From assembly GCA_017395065.1 (NCBI GenBank), contig JAFPWH010000008.1:1-62769 (forward strand): 62,769 nucleotides of DNA, read 5' to 3'. Both the position numbers and the translations under genes were made by a program. Origin of the DNA: Clostridia bacterium. GTDB lineage: Bacteria > Bacillota > Clostridia > Christensenellales > Aristaeellaceae. Under the pieces are notes generated by a model. The model did no database searches, was not told where the DNA came from, and worked only from the letters and a program-made list of their open reading frames with translations. Positions 55,504 to 62,769 of this stretch are shown here, piece after piece; position 1 is the first letter of the stretch, and each line of letters opens with the position of its first letter.

Positions 55504-56273
55504 GCCGCGACCCCTATACCGTGCTGGGCTTAAGCCCCGGCGCGAGCAGCGACGAAGTAAAAACCGCATACCGCAAGCTTGCCAAGAAGTATCATCCCGA
55601 TCTCAACCCCGGCTCCGTCGAGGCCGAGCAGAAGATGAAGGAGATCAACGAGGCCTACGACATCATCGTCAGCGGCCGCTATCAGGCAGGCACATATTCG
55701 TCCGGGCAGAACGCCTCCTCGGGCGGCTACGGCGCTTATCAAAACGGCGGTTTCGGCGGCTTTGGCGGCTTTAACGGTTTCGGCGGCTTCGGCGGCGGCG
55801 CTTACGGCGCTTCTTCGCAGAGCGGCTCGGGCGCGTACCGGCGCGGCTACGCCGACCCCAACGAGGGTTTCTGGGGCAATCCCTACGGCTTTACGGGCCG
55901 GGCGCAGGCGGGCAGGGGCACGGAAAGCAGCCAGCTGAGGGCCGCGAGGAACTACATCAACAGCCGCCATTACGGCGAAGCGCTGAACGTGCTGAATTCA
56001 ATAAACGAAAGGGACGCGTACTGGTACTATCTGAGCGCGCTGGCCAACGAGGGCGTCGGCAACCACATAAACGCCATACGCGACGCGCAGACCGCCGCCC
56101 AAATGGAGCCGGACAACCAGGTCTATTCGGACCTGCGCGAGCGCCTCGAATACGCCGGCGGCGCGGCCCGCAATTATTCCCAGCGCTTCAACATGCCCCG
56201 TAGCGGCTGGTCCTACGCGCTGTGGTGCCTGTTTTTGAACTTCTGCTGCGGCAGAGGGTGGTTTTTCTGCTGA
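55500..56273 (+). CDS. J-domain protein with G/F-rich and TPR-like regions
   Basis: 257 residues. The J domain (1-62) has [33 protein letters not shown] with the HPD triad needed to stimulate DnaK. A long Gly/Phe/Ser/Tyr-rich stretch (about 65-145) follows, then a TPR-like helical part ([22 protein letters not shown]) and a hydrophobic C-terminus rich in Cys and Trp ([18 protein letters not shown]). DnaJ's zinc domain is missing. AGGAGA precedes the ATG. Co-expressed with DUF5685, it may bring Hsp70 to that protein or to the membrane (inference). Confidence 0.9.
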   Translation: MSRDPYTVLGLSPGASSDEVKTAYRKLAKKYHPDLNPGSVEAEQKMKEINEAYDIIVSGRYQAGTYSSGQNASSGGYGAYQNGGFGGFGGFNGFGGFGGGAYGASSQSGSGAYRRGYADPNEGFWGNPYGFTGRAQAGRGTESSQLRAARNYINSRHYGEALNVLNSINERDAYWYYLSALANEGVGNHINAIRDAQTAAQMEPDNQVYSDLRERLEYAGGAARNYSQRFNMPRSGWSYALWCLFLNFCCGRGWFFC

Positions 56274-56297
56274 GATCGTCCGGCAAAGGCGCACAAA

Positions 56298-56333
56298 CGG
56301 GGCTGTGAAGGAAAGTCGAACTTCACAGCCCCG
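56298..56333 (+). terminator. Terminator hairpin after the J-domain gene
   Basis: A perfect 13-bp stem (56298-56310 with 56321-56333) followed by TTTCTG. Its core GGGGCTGTGAAG is the same as in the terminator at 48988. Confidence 0.7.
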
Positions 56334-56340
56334 TTTCTGT

Positions 56341-56828
56341 GGCGGCGCAAACGCCGCCGACAGGGAACAATATAACGTTATACCACCGTAGCAGCGGCCT
56401 TCAAGGCCGCCATGAGCGAGGCGTATATGTACGAAATCACCTTTTGAGGCATCAGCATCGCGTCCTCTTGTAGCGGCGGCAATCTGCCGCCATAAGCGAT
56501 GCGTATACGCTGGAAAATCCCGTTTGAGGCAAGGCATCGCGTTTCCTTGTAGCGGCGGCAACCTGCCGCCATGGGCAACGCGGGCACGCGGGAAATCGCG
56601 CTTTACGCTGCAACGGTACGTATACGCAATGCCTATGGCGGCGTAGACGCCGCCGCTACGAAGACGCCGCGTATTCACATGTTACACGGAAGTCGTCCAA
56701 ATCTCGCAATTTATCCGTAGCGGCGGCCTTCAAGGCCGCCATATTCGTTGCGTATCCGCGGGAAATCGCGCTTTACGCAGCGTTGTTTTGTATATGCGAT
56801 GTTTGTGGCGGCAGATTGCCGCCGCTAC
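56341..56828. repeat. REP/BIME-like array of seven G+C-rich palindromes
   Basis: Direct units at 56388-56413, 56470-56492, 56549-56571 and 56717-56741 each begin GTAG and continue with a stem of CGGC/GCCG type and a 2-5 nt loop. Units at 56635-56659 and 56806-56828 are inverted and end CTAC. A degenerate unit lies at 56341-56358. Direct units are about 80 bp (or twice that) apart, and the spacers share blocks such as GCGTATACG, GGAAATC and GCTTTACGC. The 628 bp between the J-domain gene and lgt contain only this array and a terminator; no gene was recognised. Confidence 0.82.
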
Positions 56829-56901
56829 GGAGATGTAACCATGCTGCAGCACCGCCGAAACTGTTTACGCCGTCCTCATTTCTCTCCTGTTTCCATCCCC
56901 G

Positions 56902-57810
56902 CTATTCCTCAGCCCCTTCCCTGCGCGTTTTCAGCCAGGCGAAGACGCACAGGGCGAACACGACCGGCAGGCTCACGTACAGCACCCACATGGGCAAAAG
57001 CGCCGAGGCGGAGAGGATGAGCGGAAGGCTCGAAACGAAAAACGCGGCCCACAGCGCTTTGCCCGCGTTCATGCGCCTGATGAGATACGCGCAGCACGCC
57101 GCAAGGATCAGCGCGCTCAGCAGCTGGCTTACGCGCGCAGGGCCAAGATACAGGCTGTCCGTTCGCAGGCCCTCGACCGCGCAGCGCTCGAAGGCGTACA
57201 GCACGAGGTAGCCCAGGAAGCCCTCTCCCCTGCGCAGGAACCATTTGCGGGTGGGCAGCACGCAGATGAGCAGGTGGATCGTAAGGCACCAGACGGATTC
57301 GTAGAAAAACGCGGCCGCGTGCCAGACGCCCGCGATCTTCACGGCGGCGGGGAAGAATTGAAGCCCCTTTACGCCGATCTCGACCCCGTAGGCCTCTTCG
57401 TTCAGAAAATTGCCCCAGCGTCCGATCGCCTGCGCGAGCGCGACGCAGGGAAAGGCCATGTCGCACAGGCGGAGGGCGTCCTGCTTTCTGATCTTGGCGG
57501 CGACGATGCCGCTTAGCGCGCCGAGCAACAGGCCGCCGTAGATCGCAAGCCCGCCGTCGCGGACGCTGAGCACGTCCTTAAGGCTGTCGTAGTATTCGAG
57601 GTGCATCAGCACGTAGTAGAGCCTTGCGCCGATCAGCCCCGTCGGCACGACGATGAGCGCGAGCGTCAGCGCCGTCTCGCTGCGTATGCCGAGCAGCTTT
57701 TCGCGCCGCGCGGCGGTCAGGACCGCCGCGAGCACGCCAAGCCCGATCAAAAAGCCGTACCAGTACACCTGAAAGCCCGAAATGCTGATGTATGTCCGCG
57801 TGATCTCCAT
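56902..57810 (-). CDS. lgt: Prolipoprotein diacylglyceryl transferase
   Basis: 302 residues, about seven membrane segments. GRWGNFLNEEAYG is the Lgt signature, with RDGGLAIYGGLL upstream and a conserved Arg near RRGEGFLGYLVLYAFER. Lgt adds diacylglycerol to the lipobox cysteine of preprolipoproteins. The C-terminus carries an extra hydrophobic stretch (about 240-292) beyond the usual end. The array of palindromes lies immediately downstream. Confidence 0.93.
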   Translation of the reverse strand: MEITRTYISISGFQVYWYGFLIGLGVLAAVLTAARREKLLGIRSETALTLALIVVPTGLIGARLYYVLMHLEYYDSLKDVLSVRDGGLAIYGGLLLGALSGIVAAKIRKQDALRLCDMAFPCVALAQAIGRWGNFLNEEAYGVEIGVKGLQFFPAAVKIAGVWHAAAFFYESVWCLTIHLLICVLPTRKWFLRRGEGFLGYLVLYAFERCAVEGLRTDSLYLGPARVSQLLSALILAACCAYLIRRMNAGKALWAAFFVSSLPLILSASALLPMWVLYVSLPVVFALCVFAWLKTRREGAEE

Positions 57811-57836
57811 AGATGTCTCCCTCTTTGAATACGCTG

Positions 57837-57865
57837 ATTATAATGCCCGAAATGCGCTTTGTCAA
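57837..57865 (-). promoter_or_regulatory. lgt promoter
   Basis: Minus strand TTGACA (57860-57865), 17 bp, TATAAT (57837-57842): a perfect consensus. Confidence 0.88.
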
Positions 57866-57900
57866 TGGGGCCCGGCGCGCAAAAACGGTGGCTTGTCGGC

Positions 57901-57929
57901 TTGACATGCGCCGGGGTTTCTGTTATCAT
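57901..57929 (+). promoter_or_regulatory. Promoter of the FAD oxidoreductase operon
   Basis: TTGACA (57901-57906), 17 bp, TATCAT (57924-57929), divergent from lgt. Confidence 0.8.
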
Positions 57930-57967
57930 AAACGGCGGCTTACGAATACGAATCTGTGAGGTACCGA

Positions 57968-59338
57968 ATGGACTACGACGTCATCATCATCGGCGCGGGC
58001 CCGGGCGGCATATTTGCGGCCTACGAGCTCACGCTGCTCAATCCCCGGCTGAAGGTGGCCGTTTTCGAGGCGGGCAAGCCCCTCGCGCAGCGCGCCTGCC
58101 CCATCGACGGCGAAAAGATCGTTTCCTGCATCGGCTGCAAAAGCTGCTCGATCATGAGCGGTTTCGGCGGCGCGGGCGCGTTCTCAGACGGCAAATACAA
58201 CATCACCAACGATTTCGGCGGCACGCTGCACGAGTACATCGGCAAGAAAAAGGCGCTGGAGCTCATGCACTACGTGGACGAGCTCAACGTGCGCTTCGGC
58301 GGCGAAAACACGCATCTGTACACGACCGCGGGCAGCAAGTTCAAAAAGCTGTGCCTGCAGAACGACCTGCACCTGCTGGACGCGTCAGTAAGGCATCTGG
58401 GCACGGACATCAACCACGTGGTGCTGACGAACCTCTACGAGCACCTGCAAAAGCGCGCGGAGTTTCACTTCTTAAGCCCCGTGGACAAGGTCGAGGTGAC
58501 GGACGGGGGCTTTGCGCTCACCTGCGGCGGGAAGAAATACAGCTGCAAAAGCTGCGTCATCTCCGTCGGGCGCAGCGGCAGCAAGTGGATGGAGCAGGTC
58601 TGCCGGGACATCGGCATCGAAACCAAAAGCAACCGCGTCGATCTGGGCGTGCGCGTTGAGCTGCCCGCGGAGGTGTTTTCGCACCTGACGGACGAGCTGT
58701 ACGAAAGCAAGATCGTCTACCGCACGAAGGAATACGGCGACCTCGTGCGCACGTTCTGCATGAATCCCCGCGGCGCGGTGGTCAACGAAAACACCAACGG
58801 CATCGTAACCGTGAACGGCCACAGCTACGAGGACAAATCCAAGCATACCGACAACACGAACTTCGCGCTGCTGGTCTCCAAGCACTTTTCCGAGCCGTTC
58901 CACGATTCCAACGGCTACGGCGAGAGCATCGCGAGGCTGAGCAACATGCTGGGCGGCGGCGTGATCGTGCAGCGCTTCGGAGATCTGACCCGTGGCCAGC
59001 GCTCCACCCCGCGGCGCATAGAGGAAGCCTTCACCGTGCCCACGCTCAAGGCCACGCCCGGCGACCTGAGCCTCGTGCTGCCCAAGCGCATACTGGACGG
59101 CATCATGGAGATGCTCTACGCGCTGGACAAAATCGCCCCCGGCACCGCCAACGACGACACGCTCCTCTACGGCGTGGAGGTCAAGTTCTACAACATGGAG
59201 GTCGCCGTGAGCGAACGGCTCGAAACCAAGTACAAGGGCCTGTACGTGATCGGCGACGGCAGCGGCATCACCCATTCGCTGTCCCACGCCTCCGCAAGCG
59301 GCGTGTTCGTGGCGCGGGAGATCGCGCAAGAGGCTTAA
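57968..59338 (+). CDS. NAD(P)/FAD-dependent oxidoreductase
   Basis: 456 residues. The dinucleotide-binding start YDVIIIGAGPGGIFAAYEL, the cysteine-containing IVSCIGCKSCSIMSGFGGAGAFSDGKYN, and the FAD-closing GLYVIGDGSGITHSLSHASASG place it with the large uncharacterised FAD-dependent dehydrogenases (YhiN/ThiO-like fold). The CxxCxxC may be redox-active. GAGG precedes ATG at 57968. A chromate transporter pair follows 16 bp later. Substrate unknown. Confidence 0.87.
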   Translation: MDYDVIIIGAGPGGIFAAYELTLLNPRLKVAVFEAGKPLAQRACPIDGEKIVSCIGCKSCSIMSGFGGAGAFSDGKYNITNDFGGTLHEYIGKKKALELMHYVDELNVRFGGENTHLYTTAGSKFKKLCLQNDLHLLDASVRHLGTDINHVVLTNLYEHLQKRAEFHFLSPVDKVEVTDGGFALTCGGKKYSCKSCVISVGRSGSKWMEQVCRDIGIETKSNRVDLGVRVELPAEVFSHLTDELYESKIVYRTKEYGDLVRTFCMNPRGAVVNENTNGIVTVNGHSYEDKSKHTDNTNFALLVSKHFSEPFHDSNGYGESIARLSNMLGGGVIVQRFGDLTRGQRSTPRRIEEAFTVPTLKATPGDLSLVLPKRILDGIMEMLYALDKIAPGTANDDTLLYGVEVKFYNMEVAVSERLETKYKGLYVIGDGSGITHSLSHASASGVFVAREIAQEA

Positions 59339-59354
59339 AGACAGGAATTATCGA

Positions 59355-59939
59355 ATGAACACCAAGGCGCAGCTGTTCCTCACGTTTTTCAAGATCGGGC
59401 TGTTCACCTTCGGCGGCGGCTACGCGATGATCCCTTTGATCAAAAACGAAGCGGCAGACAAGAAGGGCTGGATCACCCAGAGCGACATGCTGGACATCGT
59501 CGCAATCAGCGAAAGCACGCCCGGCCCCATCGCCGTGAACGCGGCCACCTTCGTGGGCTGCAAAACGGGCGGCGTGCTCGGCAGCGCGTGCGCTACGCTG
59601 GGCGTCGTGCTGCCCTCGTTTCTGATCATCGCGCTGCTTGGCGCGGTGCTGGACAGGGTCAGCGGCTACAAGGCCGTGTCCTACGCGTTTTTCGGCATCC
59701 GCGCGGGCGTGCTCGCTTTGATCGTGAAGGCGCTGATCGGCATGTACAAAAAATGCCCGAAAGAGAAGATAAGCAAGGTTTGGCGCGAGCGCTCGCTTTC
59801 GGCGGCGTTTGCGTATCTGATCATGCTGCTTTCGTTCTGCCTCGTGTTCTTTGCGGGGATCACTTCGCCCGCGGTGCTGCTTCTGTGCGCGTCGCTGGGC
59901 GTGCTCGTGCACGTTCCGGGGAAAGGAAAGGCCGGATGA
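59355..59939 (+). CDS. chrA: Chromate transporter, first half-size subunit
   Basis: 194 residues, a single CHR domain: FFKIGLFTFGGGYAMIPLI, AISESTPGPIAVNAATFVG and LGVVLPSFLIIAL. Half-size CHR proteins come as pairs that together replace the two-domain ChrA. The second gene overlaps by 4 bp. Chromate efflux is the named function, though many anaerobe pairs have not been tested. Confidence 0.88.
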   Translation: MNTKAQLFLTFFKIGLFTFGGGYAMIPLIKNEAADKKGWITQSDMLDIVAISESTPGPIAVNAATFVGCKTGGVLGSACATLGVVLPSFLIIALLGAVLDRVSGYKAVSYAFFGIRAGVLALIVKALIGMYKKCPKEKISKVWRERSLSAAFAYLIMLLSFCLVFFAGITSPAVLLLCASLGVLVHVPGKGKAG

Positions 59940-60508
59940 GCATTTATTTCGATCTGTTCCTGATGTTCTTCAAGATCGGGCTTTTCACCTTCGGAGGCGG
60001 CTACGCGATGCTGCCGCTGATCCAGGAGGAAGTACTGAAGCGCAATCTCATGAGCCTCGACGACGTCGTTTCCTTCGTCGCGGTCAGCGAGAGCACGCCC
60101 GGCCCCTTCGCCGTGAACATCGCAACCTACGTGGGCCTGCACAGTGCGGGGATCGCGGGCAGCGTCGTTTCCACGCTGGGCGTGGTGCTGCCCTCGTTTC
60201 TTGTGATCCTCCTGGTCGCGCGGGCGTATGAAAAGTTCCGCAAAAACCGCTTCGTCGAGGGCGCGATGACCGGGCTTCGCCCCGCCGTGGTGGGGCTGCT
60301 CGCCTGCGCGGTGCTCACGATCGGCAAGAGCGTCTTCTTTCACGACGGCTTCGTTTTTAATGCAAAGACGGTATCGGCGACAGTTATCTTCGCGCTCGTA
60401 CTGTTTCTGAGCCTCAAAAAAAAGATAAGCCCCATACTGCTGATCCTTTTGTCGGCAGCGCTGGGGCTGATGGGTCTGTACGCCCTCGAGGGGCTGAAAG
60501 TGATTTAG
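59936..60508 (+). CDS. chrA: Chromate transporter, second half-size subunit
   Basis: 190 residues with the same CHR motifs (FFKIGLFTFGGGYAMLPLI, AVSESTPGPFAVNIATYVG, LGVVLPSFLVIL). The ATG overlaps the stop of its partner (ATGA), giving a tightly coupled pair expected to form an antiparallel heterodimer. It converges on miaA with no gap, the stops being adjacent. Confidence 0.88.
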   Translation: MSIYFDLFLMFFKIGLFTFGGGYAMLPLIQEEVLKRNLMSLDDVVSFVAVSESTPGPFAVNIATYVGLHSAGIAGSVVSTLGVVLPSFLVILLVARAYEKFRKNRFVEGAMTGLRPAVVGLLACAVLTIGKSVFFHDGFVFNAKTVSATVIFALVLFLSLKKKISPILLILLSAALGLMGLYALEGLKVI

Positions 60509-61393
60509 CTAAGACAGGAACGCCCCGATCAGTTTTTCCGCCTCCTCTATGGGGGCGTTATTCATATCCAGCCAGTGGATCGTTTTGTCCCTTTTGAACC
60601 AGGTCACCTGGCGCTTGGCGAAGCGCTTAATGGCCCGGGAGAGCTCGCTCATCATTTCGTCCCTGTCGGGCCTTGCGCCGCTTAAGTATTCGGTGATGTA
60701 GCCGTATTCGAGGCCGAGTTTCAGCAAAAATTCGTCCGGGACGCCGCTTTCCCTGAGCTTTCTGACCTCTTCGATCATGCCCTGCTTCTCGCGGCGGCTC
60801 AGGCGCTCGTCGATCCGGCGCTTGAGCGTTTCCCTGTCCCAGCTGACGCCGAGGGTCAGAACGTCGTACCGCGGTTTGGCCGAGGGCAGCATGTCGTCGC
60901 CGTCGTGAAGCTTTTCGAGCACGCGCATGACGCGGTTGCGGTTGTTTTTGTCGATCTGAACGTCCGGCAAAAGCTTCGTTAGCATTTCGTAAAGCTCGGG
61001 CGTGGAAAGCTTTTCGAGTTCGTCCCGGTAGTTCAGGTCCGGCGGCTTGTCGCTGAGCACGTAGCCCTTCGTCACACTTTCCACGTACAGCCCCGTTCCG
61101 CCGACCAGAAACGGCACTTTCCCGCGGGAGAGGATATCGTCGATCGCTGCATAGGCCAGCTTCTGAAAGTCCGCCATCGAAAAGAAGGAGCCTGCCTCGG
61201 CCACGTCGAGCAGGTGGTGCCTTACGCCCTTCATGCCCTCCGGGGTGATCTTTCCGCTGCCCAGGTCGAGACCGCGGAACACCTGCCTGGAATCGGCGGA
61301 GACGATCTCGCCGCCGAATTTCAGCGCGAGCTCCACGCCCAGCGAGCTCTTGCCCGAGGCGTTCGTGCCGACGACGGCGATCAGTTTATTCAT
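60509..61393 (-). CDS. miaA: tRNA dimethylallyltransferase MiaA
   Basis: 294 residues. DSRQVFRGLDLGSGKI, GVRHHLLDV and VGGTGLYVES are MiaA motifs; the C-terminal KRQVTWFKRD is also typical. The P-loop reads GTNASGKSS instead of the usual GPTAxGKT. MiaA isoprenylates A37 of tRNAs that read UNN codons. ATG at 61393 has AGGTG 6 nt upstream; its 5' end lies beside the MFS gene stop. Confidence 0.88.
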   Translation of the reverse strand: MNKLIAVVGTNASGKSSLGVELALKFGGEIVSADSRQVFRGLDLGSGKITPEGMKGVRHHLLDVAEAGSFFSMADFQKLAYAAIDDILSRGKVPFLVGGTGLYVESVTKGYVLSDKPPDLNYRDELEKLSTPELYEMLTKLLPDVQIDKNNRNRVMRVLEKLHDGDDMLPSAKPRYDVLTLGVSWDRETLKRRIDERLSRREKQGMIEEVRKLRESGVPDEFLLKLGLEYGYITEYLSGARPDRDEMMSELSRAIKRFAKRQVTWFKRDKTIHWLDMNNAPIEEAEKLIGAFLS

Positions 61394-62603
61394 GCGCATC
61401 ACCTGCCTTCGGCGCTATTGCGGGCTGCGAGGGCTCGCCGTTTAGCGGCGGGCGCCGGAAATAGTACGGCGCAAAGATCATAAGGCACAGAAAGCACAGC
61501 GCGGCGCAGCCGTAAAACACGTCCTGCCGGCTCGTAAGGTCGCTGAGCACGCCGCCGCCGAAGTAGCCGATCGCCCTGGCGACGCCAAAACCGAAGACGC
61601 TGATCAGCAGCTGTCCGCCAGCCTTCCTGTCCGGCGGCACGGTGGCCTGCACGTATTTGGACACGGTCACAGTGATCACGATAAAGCCCATCGCGTGCAG
61701 AAGCTGGCTGAGCATCGCGACGACCGGACTGTCCGTCACGGCGACGATCAGCCAACGCGCGGTCATGAACAGGGCGCTTACGCACATCAGCCTGCCCGCG
61801 CCGTACTTTTTGAACAGCCTGTCGCTGCAAAGCAGAAACGGCACCTCGCTGGTCGCGGAGAGGAAGTAGGCCCAGCCCACGTACTGACCGCCGCCCAGAT
61901 CGTCTCTGAGCAGGGGCGAAAAGAAGGCGTAAAAGTAGCCGTAGGTCAGCTGCAAAGGCACCATCAGGCAAAACAGGATCAAAAGCGCCCGGTTTTTGAA
62001 AAGGCCGAACATCATGCTTTTTCCGCGCCGGGTCTTTTCGCCGGTCACGGAGGGCATGTACAGCGCGCTCAAGGCGATGACCAGGCACATGCCCGCGACC
62101 GTGTACACCGAGGAGACGCTGCCCAACGCCTGCTGAACGTAGCCGAACAGCGCCGCGACCACCGCGAAGCTCAGCCCGCCCGCCATGCGCACAGGGCCGA
62201 AGGGGCGGTTTTCCCTGTCCAGCGCGGTCAATACCACGCTGTCGCCCATCGGCTGTATGGAGGTGTAGAACGCCGAAAACGCGCAGACGACGGAAAGCAC
62301 GCTGACGAAGGCGTTGCTGATCCTGACCATGAGCATCAGCGCGCCCGCGCACACGCACATGAAGGCAAGCAGGCGGTTTCTGACCTTTGCCTTGTCGCCC
62401 GCGTGGCCCCAGAGCACCATGGCCGGCACGCTGACGACGGCGACGAGCGCGTTGATCGTGCCGATCTGGGTGTTGTTGAGCCCTATGTCGGTATAGTACA
62501 GCGACATAAAGCTCTGAAACACGCTGTTGGTCATGTAGTACGCCATCAGGAACGCGGCGCAGCGCACGCTCACGTCCGAAAAAAAGCGCTTAAAGCGATC
62601 CAT
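61386..62603 (-). CDS. Major facilitator superfamily transporter
   Basis: 405 residues, twelve predicted membrane segments. SLYYTDIGLNNTQIGTINAL and the loop 2-3 motif LWGHAGDKAKVRNRLL identify an MFS_1-like carrier of the LacY/nucleoside-symporter type. The C-terminus is cytosolic. The start lies within the last 14 bp of the upstream PAP2 gene, and the stop is at the miaA start, so all three are likely one operon. Substrate unknown. Confidence 0.88.
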   Translation of the reverse strand: MDRFKRFFSDVSVRCAAFLMAYYMTNSVFQSFMSLYYTDIGLNNTQIGTINALVAVVSVPAMVLWGHAGDKAKVRNRLLAFMCVCAGALMLMVRISNAFVSVLSVVCAFSAFYTSIQPMGDSVVLTALDRENRPFGPVRMAGGLSFAVVAALFGYVQQALGSVSSVYTVAGMCLVIALSALYMPSVTGEKTRRGKSMMFGLFKNRALLILFCLMVPLQLTYGYFYAFFSPLLRDDLGGGQYVGWAYFLSATSEVPFLLCSDRLFKKYGAGRLMCVSALFMTARWLIVAVTDSPVVAMLSQLLHAMGFIVITVTVSKYVQATVPPDRKAGGQLLISVFGFGVARAIGYFGGGVLSDLTSRQDVFYGCAALCFLCLMIFAPYYFRRPPLNGEPSQPAIAPKAGDAHE

Positions 62604-62769
62604 CGGTCTTTTTCAGCCTCTTCAGTCTCGGCCAATACCATTTTTTGCCGAATACGAGTATCTCCGCGAGCGCGCCCAGCGCCGCGCCCCAGTACACGTC
62701 CACGCAGGAGTGCTGCTTTACGTACATGGTGCTTAAGCTGATCGCGACCGCGCTTACGAGCATGAACAG
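62590..62769 (-). CDS. PAP2 family protein, C-terminal end only
   Basis: The last 59 codons are in the window; the 5' part is beyond the right edge. STMYVKQHSCVDVYWGAALG matches the C-terminal PAP2 motif in which the His acts as nucleophile and Asp assists, as in lipid phosphatases such as undecaprenyl-diphosphate or phosphatidate phosphatases. The tail is basic. It overlaps the MFS start by 14 bp. Confidence 0.82.
   Translation of the reverse strand: MFMLVSAVAISLSTMYVKQHSCVDVYWGAALGALAEILVFGKKWYWPRLKRLKKTDGSL

Noticed and set aside
56341-56828. Possible CRISPR array (regular repeats about 80 bp apart)
   Set aside because: The repeats are palindromes in both orientations, spacers share sequence with one another, spacing is uneven, and no cas gene is present.
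59355-60508. Frameshifted full-length ChrA
   Set aside because: Two separate half-size CHR genes with an ATGA overlap are a known normal arrangement; each has its own complete CHR domain.
60509-61393. MiaA P-loop change (GTNASGKSS) as a sign of inactivity
   Set aside because: The G-x4-GK-S/T frame is intact and all other family motifs are present, so normal function is the simplest reading.

Overview
The window is about 63 kb of a G+C-rich (roughly 55-60%) chromosome from a member of the Bacillota, most likely an uncultured or gut-associated Clostridia. This is inferred from gene content: ylxM-ffh-rpsP-khpA, the glgC/glgD pair, LoaP, QueT behind a preQ1-I riboswitch, DUF1858, DUF5685, DUF6273 and BspA-type repeats. 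Promoters read as ordinary sigma-A sites (TTGACA-17-TATAAT) and Shine-Dalgarno sequences are of the AGGAGG type. No rRNA, tRNA, CRISPR array, prophage or insertion sequence was recognised.

Layout. 1-9263 (minus strand): a cell-surface polysaccharide operon with its own promoter and a LoaP/NusG-type antiterminator as first gene, followed by an aminotransferase, three glycosyltransferases, an epimerase, an EpsG/Wzy-like polymerase, a Wzx-like flippase and rfbA, which runs off the left edge. 9368-11724 (minus): ylxM-ffh-rpsP-khpA. 11834-17611 (plus): a 1,880-residue secreted mosaic protein. 17612-24686 (minus): two flavin reductases, mnmA, a copper ATPase with a metal-binding domain at each end, a secreted C39-like protein and a deoxyinosine glycosylase. 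24792-30422: dnaE, a dolichyl-phosphate-mannose-synthase-like transferase, a DUF1858 protein and an SDR oxidoreductase. 30776-33563 (minus): a phosphodiesterase and an unusual cytosolic ParB-like/BMP fusion. 33621-34654 (minus): rplM-rpsI.

34754-38904 (plus): glycogen synthesis genes glgC-glgD-glgA, the last with a lysine/alanine-rich tail. 38936-41264: a Gfo/Idh/MocA oxidoreductase and a ferredoxin-fused aldo/keto reductase. 41329-46519: a small helical protein, a lone amino-acid ABC permease, a small secreted protein and a 1,021-residue membrane-anchored coiled-coil/Sel1/DUF6273 protein. 46604-51026: asnS, queT with its riboswitch, an AEC transporter and dapF. 51046-56273: a GH38 alpha-mannosidase and a zinc-ribbon/DUF5685/J-domain operon. 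56902-62769: lgt, an FAD oxidoreductase, a split chromate transporter, miaA, an MFS transporter and the end of a PAP2 protein.

The most notable signals are: (i) a family of GTAG-headed palindromes at three intergenic sites, with the architecture of REP/BIME elements; (ii) the signal-less ParB-like/BMP fusion; (iii) the zinc-ribbon/DUF5685/J-domain operon, whose DUF5685 protein carries aspartate motifs like those of trans-isoprenyl synthases; (iv) two large surface proteins in which low-G+C blocks are set into G+C-rich frames; (v) a preQ1-I riboswitch followed by a hairpin that holds the first queT start codon in its loop.
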